Shown here in pieces: positions 20,038-26,981 of a DNA stretch of 64,000 nucleotides. The position numbers and the translations under genes were made by a program. Origin of the DNA: Deinococcus peraridilitoris DSM 19664 (GTDB lineage: Bacteria; Deinococcota; Deinococci; Deinococcales; Deinococcaceae); contig NC_019793.1 of the NCBI RefSeq assembly GCF_000317835.1, forward strand, positions 1,860,001-1,924,000, written 5' to 3'. Positions within the stretch are counted from its first letter, which is position 1. Each line of letters starts with the position of its first letter. The notes beneath the pieces are model-generated. The model did not search any database and had not been told where the DNA came from. It saw nothing but the letters and a program-made list of their open reading frames with translations.

Positions 20038-20236
20038 GAAAAGAGAGACAGGGACGCAATCGAGCAGAATGCGTCCCTGTCGGTGCTTTGCCATTTTCGG
20101 TCAAGTGCCACTCCCCGCCACTACGCACCAACAACGTGCGAAGTGCCTGCGACCCGTCCATAGGGTGAGAGCGCCATGATGGTGTCAGCGTGCGGGGATC
20201 GGGGCGGCGCAGGTAGTGTATCGAGGGCTTCTTCAA
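20038..20236 (+). repeat. About 200-bp repeat of the island A left end
   Basis: Closely similar to 8445-8640: a terminator-type hairpin (20047-20057 with 20071-20081), the TTTTCGGTCAAG segment, a GCCACTAC site, and the first codons of the same IS4-type transposase remnant. Similarity stops at the transposase fragment. Islands A and B therefore began with the same left end. Confidence 0.8.
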
Positions 20237-20391
20237 CCGCCGTGCACGCATCTTCTTCGCGAGCTCTGCATCAATCCCGCCCCGAACGTCGGTTGCTGCC
20301 TGCCGCGTACGCTCTTACCCTTCCTGACGTCGAGAACAACGCGCCTTCTTCGTTCTGGTCGCGTCCGTATGCCATCTTGAAGATACTCACC

Positions 20392-20868
20392 ATGTCCAGA
20401 CCTTCCACACTGACACCCGCTGGTGCCGCTCGACTGCGGCAGGCGCTGAACCGCGAGTACGACCGTATCGAGAACGCCCGCCGCCTCGTGCGGGAGCAAC
20501 GTGAAGCCAACGAGCAGGAGAGTCTCGGGCTCGTCGAAGCGCAGCAGCACCTCATCGCGGTCGAGATGCGCATCGCCGAGCTGGAGGAGATCCTCGCCCA
20601 GGCCGTCATCTTCACGGACCAGCAGGACGACCGCGTCACGCTCGGCTGCACGGTCGTCCTGCGGGACGTGGACACCGGTCATGAGATCCACGTTCAGCTG
20701 GTCAGCCCGGCCGAGGTGAATCTGCCAGGCGGCGCGGTGACGCGGCTGAGCAGCCTCAGCCCGGTTGGAGCGGCGTTGCTTGATCGGCGGGCCGGTGAGG
20801 CGTTCACGGTTACGACCGGACGTCGGGAGGTGACGTACATGGTACAGCAGGTGACCTTCGAGGGCTGA
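20392..20868 (+). CDS. GreA/Gfh1-family transcription factor
   Basis: A 158-residue protein, the standard Gre length. An N-terminal coiled coil (residues about 5-75, ALNREYDRIENARRLVREQR... MRIAELEEILAQAVIF) is followed by a FKBP-like C-terminal domain (TLGCTVVLRDV, VQLVSPAEVN, SPVGAALLDRRAGEAF). The wording of the second half (ILAQAVI, LVSPAEVN) is nearer the Deinococcus-Thermus factor Gfh1 than classical GreA, and the coiled-coil tip reads EANEQES without the GreA D-x-x-E-N pattern. It should bind the RNA polymerase secondary channel. ATG 20392 gives the family N-terminus; the open frame upstream is not homologous. Confidence 0.82.
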   Translation: MSRPSTLTPAGAARLRQALNREYDRIENARRLVREQREANEQESLGLVEAQQHLIAVEMRIAELEEILAQAVIFTDQQDDRVTLGCTVVLRDVDTGHEIHVQLVSPAEVNLPGGAVTRLSSLSPVGAALLDRRAGEAFTVTTGRREVTYMVQQVTFEG

Positions 20869-21429
20869 GATCGTGACGCTCCAACCAGTGTGGGTTGCCG
20901 ACGATCGCATCCCAAGCCGGTCGTGCCCGCAGGCTGCGAGGCCCGCGAGGGGCCCCGCCTTGTCGTACGGGTGTCCGGCTACTCCAGCAGGGCGGGATGC
21001 TTCGGCCAAGCCAGCCAGAACGTCGACACGCGAGTGTGAAGAGATGGCGTGACGCGAGCGCCAGCGTTTGGGCGGGTGAGGTGCTTTGACGTCGAGCTTA
21101 CCGGGTGCTCGCACCGGGGAGTGAGCCCGCAGCGGGCGTGCCAGGCGCAACTCGCGAAAAAAAGGCGGAGCCGAAGCTCCACAGGGGGCAGGTTGCTGGA
21201 GTTGCACCAGTCTTAGCTCTTGCCTGCTCGTACGCCCGTTTTCATGAGGTGGGCGCCTCCCTCATCGTGTCAATAGAGGTCACGCAACAGTAAGCAATCA
21301 AAACGATCACACTTTAAAACGCGAGTGCGGCCGTTCCGTGAGCTCACGTAAAAGTTTTCTTGATGCTGGGCTGAGCAGACGACGAGCAACGCTGCGAGGC
21401 CCGCCACGATGGCAAGCGCCTTTCGGGCA
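20869..21429. other. Gene-free stretch after the Gre-type gene
   Basis: No gene is supported. Short open frames lack family resemblance or ribosome sites. From about 21270 the sequence is probably the degraded tail of the IS4-type pseudogene on the minus strand. Confidence 0.5.
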
Positions 21430-22178
21430 CGCGGTACCCTGAACGCATGGCACAGGACTTCACGACGACCTGGCCGAGGCGGCTCTCGGCACGACAATGC
21501 GAGCGCCCGGCGTGGATGGAGAACCACAAGTGCGTCGTGCGCATGACGCGCGCACCCGCTGACGTGATGGATTGCCTCTGACGCGCAGGCAGCGTTTGAT
21601 GCCTCGCCGCCTGAGGAAGCTGAACCACGTCCGTCCAACGAACTCCCGGTCGACCACCAGTACCCGCCACCGCATGGCAGGCAGCACCTTCAGCAGCCGA
21701 GCGACCAGCCGCTCACGCGCTCCGGTGTCGCTACTGCGGACAGGCCCGGAAGGTGCCGTTCTGTCCAAGACGCCACCGTGCGGCAAAGCCATCCACACCA
21801 GCGGCAAGGTGAAGCCTTCAAGCACCACGCCGAGAACGAGGACGTTCAATTCGGCTTCGCCGTACTCCCAGTGTGTGCGATCCATGGTCATGACCAGCTT
21901 CTGGTCGGGCAACAGGGGCAGGAGCAGCTCGAGGAAGACGTCATGATCGAGTTGGGCGTCATGCAGACAGCGCTCGACTCGGCGCAGCTTGTTGGTGGCG
22001 CCGTTTGCCCGGGCAGATGGAGGGAGGGCCGAGCATGCTTGGTCGAACGCGCTTGAATCAGTGCGGTGACGACCTCGGCGAGGCGTTGCAGGGTGTCTCG
22101 GCGTAGAAAGGGCAGATGGTGCTTGATGACCTCGCCGAACTTGGCAGGATCAGCCAGGGCAGCTTCTTGGAGCGACAC
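21430..22178 (-). pseudogene. IS4-family transposase pseudogene
   Basis: Reading leftwards: KHHLPFLRRDTLQRLAEVV and TALIQARSTKHAR from 22178, then a frame change, then LLPDQKLVMTMDRTHWEYG and LNVLVLGVVLEGFTLPLVW with the first catalytic Asp in MDRT, then LVVDREFVG with the second Asp. After that the sequence decays (RASCARRTCG). The C-terminal Glu block is lost. The layout matches the IS4-type transposase of the 43016 element but is a different, older copy. Confidence 0.75.
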
Positions 22179-22237
22179 ACGCCCTTGATGCCGCTCTTTT
22201 TTCGTCTACGCCGCGATCAAATCGCCCTTCAGGACGG

Positions 22238-22325
22238 CACCAAAACCAAGTTGTGGGGTACTGAGGCGAGAAACTTTCCCTGCCCGTCATTCAGGCGAGT
22301 CTGCCTGTTTCACTTGGTTTTGGTG
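22238..22325. repeat. 88-bp segment with 14-bp inverted repeats
   Basis: CACCAAAACCAAGT (22238-22251) and ACTTGGTTTTGGTG (22312-22325) are exact reverse complements flanking 60 bp of non-coding sequence. This is the layout of a small non-autonomous element or the paired ends of a collapsed insertion sequence. Confidence 0.55.
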
Positions 22326-22433
22326 ACTTTCCAGATCACGCCCGCCCCGGGTTGCGGCTCGTACGGCCGATCGGTTTGGCTGAAGGAGGCGTGCCCGGTG
22401 CTTTTTTGTTGCTGGGCTGGTGGACCTCTGCTA

Positions 22434-23626
22434 ATGCATCGTTCCTCAATGGGAGTAGAGTTTGAATGATGGGAGGCCCCGATGCCCAAACTCCTCTCTG
22501 CTCGTCCTCCGCTCGATCCCACCGAGGAGGCTCGGGTCCGCCAGCTCGCTCGAGCTCGCCACGCCCCGCATGACCTCAAGCAGCGCGCCCAAACGATCGT
22601 CTTGAGCTGGGACGGGCATCGCACCATGTCCATCGCCGAGCACCTCGGCTGTCACCCCCAAACCGTGCGCGAACGCTTCGCCCGCTTCAACGCGCATGGC
22701 CTCGAAGGCCTGAACACACTGCCCGGCGCGGGACGCAAGCCGCGCCTCACCCAAGAAGAGCGCGGTCGACTCATCACCCTTGTCGGCCGCACTCCCCCTG
22801 GCCGTGCCGTGCGTGACGCGAGCGGTGAACTCGTAGCCGTGGACGTCAAGAAGCCCGCCCTGTGGACGCTCGATGCCTTGGTCGAGGTGGCTCGTGAGCA
22901 GGGCATCATCGTGGGTCGGAGTCAGGTGCGCCGCATCCTGCAACACGAAGGCGTGCGGTGGAGGCAGCCCCGGTCATGGGCCACCAGCCCGGATGCGGAC
23001 TTCATCCCAAAAGAGCGGCGGTCGTCGCGGCCTACACCGAATGCCCGGTGAACGCGACGACCGTCTGCGTCGATGAACTCGGCCCGGTGTCGCCAAGAAC
23101 CTTTCCACCAGCAGGGGGCTGGACGAAGGACGGGCATCGGGTGAAAGCGCCCCTGGAGTACAGCCGAGGGCTGGATCGCACGTGGGTGTACGGGGCGCTG
23201 CGCGTGCGAGACGGACAGGTACTCACGCAGTGCGGGCCATCGAGGAACACGGTCGGATACGTCAAGCTCCTGGAGGCGGTGGAGCGCGACAACCCGGAAG
23301 GGGACATCTTGGTGGTGAGCGATAACCTCGCAAGCCACAAGAGCGCTCCAGTACAGGCGTGGTTGGAGACGCACCCACGGGTGAGACACGTGTTCATTCC
23401 GAAGGGCGCGTGCTGGCTGAATCTGATCGAGCCGTGGTGGCGTTTGCTGCGCCGAGAAGCGTTTGCGGGCATGACGTTCGTGGACGCGGCGGAGGTTGAG
23501 CAGGCCGTGCAAGACGGGACGCGGCGGTTGAATGCGAGGGCGTGCCCATGGGTGTGGGGGCGACCCGCGAGGACGCCGCGCTTCCGGCGACATGCGGTTC
23601 TTTACCGCTATTGAGGAACGATGCAC
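22434..23626 (+). mobile_element. Complete IS630-family insertion sequence
   Basis: Terminal inverted repeats TGCATCGTTCCTCAAT (22435-22450) and ATTGAGGAACGATGCA (about 23611-23625) enclose one transposase gene. TA dinucleotides sit at both outer edges (22432-22433 and 23627-23628), the expected target duplication. The length is about 1.19 kb. Confidence 0.87.
22482..23614 (+). CDS. IS630-family transposase made by -1 frameshifting
   Basis: ORF1 (22482-23051) has the N-terminal helix-turn-helix region (SIAEHLGCHPQTVRERFARF). ORF2 (frame of 22958-23614) has the DDE catalytic domain: TTVCVDELGPV, VVSDNLASHKS, and the Glu in WLNLIEPWWRLLRR. The two overlap, and the canonical slippery heptamer C-CCA-AAA lies at 23006-23012 in the ORF1 frame. 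A -1 shift there gives HPKRAAVVAAYTECP and one continuous protein of about 377 residues. The flanking element looks complete, so this copy may be active. Confidence 0.85.
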
Positions 23627-23722
23627 TAAGGCTCGATGCGCGCACGCCTCGTTGCGATTGAGTCGCGTGGGCTGCCACGTGCCAAAGCCCTCAGCACGTA
23701 TGGGTCTTCAAGAGTGAGGTGT

Positions 23723-24559
23723 TCAGCGAGGTGATGGCGCGTTGATCACCTCGAAGCACACAGGGGAAGCGCCAGCGACACTGCTTGGCGTGTAGCAGTA
23801 CTGCCCGGTTGAAGTGGGAATGACTTCCAGCGCAGTCACCACCTGCAGGCCGATTGGCACGTCAATATCCACTCGTGCTGCTCGTTGAGCGTGCACGTAC
23901 ACGCCGAACCTCGCGTTGGCGCTCACTTCCTGCGTCAGGGGGTTTCCGGCCGGAGCGTTGCCGAACTGAGCGGCCACCTTGAAACTCCCATCCCGGAAGG
24001 ACTTGCCCGCCGGGAGAAGCAACTGCACGTAATCCGTACCGGATATTCCCGTACTCGCCATCCCGTGCATGACCACCTGGATGTAATCCTGATCGACGTA
24101 CAGTTGCAGACCCGGCGTGTTTGCGTCCCGATCCACCACGCCCGAGTAGGCGTACGCACCGGCGGGCGCGCCGAGCAGTACCAGCTTTCCGGCTGCGTCC
24201 CCAGCATCGACGGGCGTCAAGGTCGTCGGGAGTGGCGTGATCCACACCACGCGGCCGTCCGGGGCCAATTTGAACTGCGCCGTCACGGGCTGGAAGCCTT
24301 CCGCGTTGACTACCACGTTGTACGTTCCCGCTGGAAGGCCGGTCAGGGTGACGCCGGTCTTGTCGGGATTCTGATCCGCGACCTTGACGGTCTCGCCGCT
24401 GGTGGCGTTGACCACGGTGAACTCCACCAGCGTGGCCGTCGGCGTGGTTGGCAACGTGAACTGTGCTGTGCCGGGCAGGTTGGCACTTCCAGTCGATTGA
24501 CTGCATGCCACGAGCCCTAAAGCGGCCACCGCGGCAAGCGCGATCATTGCTGTCGGCAT
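23723..24559 (-). CDS. Lipoprotein with a PEGA-like domain
   Basis: A 278-residue protein. The start MPTAMIALAAV is supported by an upstream AGGAG. A lipoprotein signal peptide ends in LGLVACS, with lipidated Cys at about residue 19. A first beta domain (about 45-105) holds the PEGA/carboxypeptidase-regulatory pattern LTGLPAGTYNVVVNAEGFQP. A second region (about 125-275) is beta-rich and unrecognised (YVDQDYIQVVMHGMASTG). It is likely anchored at the outer face of a membrane. The same T-L-P-A-G-T-Y pattern appears in the repeat lipoprotein at 61360-62493. Function unknown. Confidence 0.75.
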   Translation of the reverse strand: MPTAMIALAAVAALGLVACSQSTGSANLPGTAQFTLPTTPTATLVEFTVVNATSGETVKVADQNPDKTGVTLTGLPAGTYNVVVNAEGFQPVTAQFKLAPDGRVVWITPLPTTLTPVDAGDAAGKLVLLGAPAGAYAYSGVVDRDANTPGLQLYVDQDYIQVVMHGMASTGISGTDYVQLLLPAGKSFRDGSFKVAAQFGNAPAGNPLTQEVSANARFGVYVHAQRAARVDIDVPIGLQVVTALEVIPTSTGQYCYTPSSVAGASPVCFEVINAPSPR

Positions 24560-24703
24560 GGATGTTCTCCTGGTCTGAAATGCGAAGGACTGGCGGTCAG
24601 TGGGTCCGTACATACAGGTCTTCAAGGTTGGTCATGTGCAGCCTGGTAATGTTCTGGCTGAGCGGCCAGCAGAAAACGCTGGTCTGAGCCATGCGCGTGG
24701 CAT

Positions 24704-24889
24704 TTATGCGCGTTCTTCTGGACTCACGGTGTCGTGATCGGCCAAACCATTCGTTTTTCCGTCATGATTGACGCCGTGCCTGAATTCGCGAATACCCTCT
24801 CCAAGGCCCTTGCCGAGTTCGGGGAGTTTCCGCGCGCCGAAAACCAGCACCAGAGCGAGGATGATCAGTACAATTTCAATGGGTCCCAT
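24704..24889 (-). CDS. tatA: Sec-independent translocase protein TatA
   Basis: A 61-residue protein with an N-terminal TM helix (IEIVLIILALVLVFGARKLP) and the amphipathic helix block KLPELGKGLGEGIREF, with the F-G-x-x-K-L-P-E hinge of TatA/E. I begin at MGPIEIV; the open frame extends 10 codons further but without the family's N-terminus. It polymerises to form the protein-conducting element of the twin-arginine pathway. No tatC is present here. It lies just downstream of a gene whose product has a Tat signal, which suggests a dedicated pairing. Confidence 0.87.
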   Translation of the reverse strand: MGPIEIVLIILALVLVFGARKLPELGKGLGEGIREFRHGVNHDGKTNGLADHDTVSPEERA

Positions 24890-25047
24890 ACGCTCCTCCA
24901 GCAAGCACAAACCGCCCACGTTCGGCGTTCAAGCGACGGGCGCGGTTGGCGGGAATGCTCGTGCTTGTGCGGTGAAGGGCTACGGAACATCGAAGCACCC
25001 CTCGATGTTCCGCAGCCCGACGAAGTGTGGCGGACCAACGTCAGGGG

Positions 25048-26106
25048 TCAGCCGAGCAGGGAGCTGAAGTCTCCCCGCACACCGTCGGGGAAGAAGCCGC
25101 CCTTGGTGGCGCCGCGCATCAGGTACACGATATTGAGCACTTCACGGGGGCTGCGGCTGAATGCGATGGCGTTCTCATCAGCCAGGACGATGTTCGCGCC
25201 GCGCATCAGGTACCCGGGATTCCCGGTGTAATTCGGGCCGACTTCGATGCCTTGATCCTTGTCGGTCGCCGGGTCGTCCAGCGCGTCGCGCGCGTTGGAA
25301 ATGCCCTGCACGACCTGCGCTACCAGCAGACCGCCGTCTTGTGGCGTGACGTTGCCGCTCATGCCGGTGACGGACACGTGGCGGTGCGCGTACAGTACGG
25401 TGCGAATTTCACTCGCGTGGTAGGCTTCCACAGCCAGAATGCCCGCAGCGGCAGACAGGATGTCGGAGTTCGTGACGAGCGGAGCGGCGCCTTTGTACGC
25501 TGTCACACCGACGTCCTCGAAGATGAACGCGCCAAGCAGGAAGAACAAGGCGTTGGCATAAGGGTTGAAATTCATGATCCGGCCGCCACTGGCGGCTTGC
25601 CCGGCGGCAGCAAAGGCCGGGCCAAGGTCAAGCACCGGACGCGATACGGCAGCCGAGCCGAGGGCCGCGCGGAGGAACTTCACGTGCTTGATCTCGTCCT
25701 CCGCGATTTCCTCAGCGTACTCGCGGATGGTCTTCCCGAACATGTCCATGCGGACGCCGGGGTTGGCTTCGAAGTCGATGCCTTTCTTTGGGTCGAAACC
25801 TTCCGGGAAGATGATGCGGGCATCCCCACCGATGGAGCGGACGTCGTCAATGCGCCCGACGGCCGCGGCGTAAAAGGCCGCTTCGAGGTATTCGAGGTTC
25901 AGAGCGAAGTTCAGGATGGCGGTGTCGACGTTCGGTTTGTGGGCCTGAGGAGTGTTCTGCGCGAGGGTGGCGACGCCTCCACCGCAGGACGCCAGGACCG
26001 CACCGGCACTCATCAGGCCCAGCTGTCCGAGGAACTGGCGGCGGCGGTTGGGTGTGGTCGTCGTGTCAGTCTCTGCGTTGCTCATCTCGACATCCGTGTT
26101 CTTCAT
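25048..26106 (-). CDS. Tat-exported ferritin-like domain protein
   Basis: A 352-residue protein. The N-terminus has a twin-arginine signal ([25 protein letters not shown]); the Cys after LAS may also be lipidated. Residues about 58-215 form a ferritin-like four-helix bundle (Ferritin_2 type) with metal-ligand style helices: [33 protein letters not shown], and [16 protein letters not shown] precedes the ATG. The family is common in Deinococcus and is linked by inference to iron handling or oxidative stress at the cell surface. The TatA gene follows 158 nt downstream on the same strand. Confidence 0.85.
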   Translation of the reverse strand: MKNTDVEMSNAETDTTTTPNRRRQFLGQLGLMSAGAVLASCGGGVATLAQNTPQAHKPNVDTAILNFALNLEYLEAAFYAAAVGRIDDVRSIGGDARIIFPEGFDPKKGIDFEANPGVRMDMFGKTIREYAEEIAEDEIKHVKFLRAALGSAAVSRPVLDLGPAFAAAGQAASGGRIMNFNPYANALFFLLGAFIFEDVGVTAYKGAAPLVTNSDILSAAAGILAVEAYHASEIRTVLYAHRHVSVTGMSGNVTPQDGGLLVAQVVQGISNARDALDDPATDKDQGIEVGPNYTGNPGYLMRGANIVLADENAIAFSRSPREVLNIVYLMRGATKGGFFPDGVRGDFSSLLG

Positions 26107-26766
26107 ATTTTCTCCTGATAGAAATAAGATTTGAGGACCGCAGAGAAGACGACTAACACGGTGCTAATCACCACCGTGACTCGATTGAGAAAAATTCCGC
26201 ATTCCTCTATACAGAGCATTCGTCATTAATATGTTCCCATATTGAAAAAATAGTTAAGGTCCGGTGTTTATGATCAGCGTGTAAATATTTGTGAAAAATG
26301 AATGGTGCTTCGGGGAATTTCCAGAGGCCTAGGAGCTGAACGAACGGCACCTGATAATGCGGGCACACGACGAGTGTAGGTAGCGCTGTGGCCAATCCCG
26401 CGCAAATCGCTGGCACCGTCTCGCCCTACACGCCGTCTCGCCGTTCGAGTCGGATCGTTTGCAGCAAAGCCAAAGCGACCAGGCTCCATGTCCATGTGGC
26501 GTGGTGGTGTACGAGGCCGACGAACGTAGTGCAACTCAGCTGGGCGCAGGCATTAACGCGAACCTGGAGGAACTCTGGTAGCACGCGGAAAAAACCGGGT
26601 GTCACGGGCTCCGATCACGCCGCGTGGTTGTTCGGATCGGAAGCGGCGAGGCTTCCACGCTGGAGAGGGTACGCACTCGGGTACAAGCTGGAAGGGCGCT
26701 TTTTGCGACGTGACGGGGGAAGCGCGAGCACATCGGCCCCGTGACGACCCTACAGATGATTGGTGC
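26107..26766. other. Upstream region of the ferritin-like gene and transposon debris
   Basis: The first 100 nt, AT-rich, should hold the promoter of the minus-strand ferritin-like gene; CACGGTG/CCACCGTG around 26157-26178 forms an imperfect inverted repeat there. The rest contains an IS701-type remnant (26207-26560) and unassigned DNA up to the tRNA fragment. Confidence 0.5.
26207..26560 (-). pseudogene. Decayed IS701-type transposase C-terminus
   Basis: On the minus strand one frame reads VGLVHHHATWTWSLVALALLQ then TIRLERRDGV-stop-GETVPAI. This parallels GLHHHATLCSVALAFLQWARLEQPDE and GQTVPAV in the remnant at 10671-10922. Stops and missing parts show it is dead. Confidence 0.6.
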
Positions 26767-26800
26767 GAGGTCGGCAGTTCAAGTCTGCCCTTCCGTACCA
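26767..26800 (+). repeat. Attachment-site core, copy 3 (last 34 nt of tRNA-Ile)
   Basis: Identical to 8411-8444, beginning at GAGGTCGG, the end of the anticodon stem. It is shorter than the other copies, so the crossover point or later loss trimmed it. It marks the junction of islands B and C. Confidence 0.85.
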
Positions 26801-26803
26801 GAA

Positions 26804-26850
26804 AACACCGACGGGGACGCATTCTGCTCGATCGCGTCCCCGTCGGTGTT
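26804..26850 (+). terminator. tRNA terminator-type hairpin, copy 3, with inverted loop
   Basis: A 17-bp stem (26804-26820 with 26834-26850) identical to copy 1. The 13-nt loop, ATTCTGCTCGATC, matches the reverse complement of the copy 2 loop in 12 of 13 positions. Confidence 0.85.
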
Positions 26851-26981
26851 CTGCCATTTTCGGTCAAGTGCCACTACGCATAAAGCCCCATCTACTCCAC
26901 CCGACATCTCCGAAACGAAAAGTCCGATCGGCAGAGGTCCATCCCCTCGCGTTCGGAGTGGCCTTTCCCCGCTGCTGGTCC

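Larger units (their letters stand above)
20038..26800. mobile_element. Genomic island B (Gre-type factor, Tat-exported ferritin-like protein)
   Basis: Lies between tRNA fragments at 19991-20037 and 26767-26800. It carries a Gfh1/GreA-like gene, decayed IS4 and IS701 transposases, a complete IS630 element, a lipoprotein, a TatA protein and a ferritin-like protein. No integrase is seen. Confidence 0.7.

Noticed and set aside
26388..26744. A 118-residue plus-strand ORF before the island B/C junction
   Set aside because: It lies over a minus-strand transposase remnant and has no family resemblance or ribosome site.
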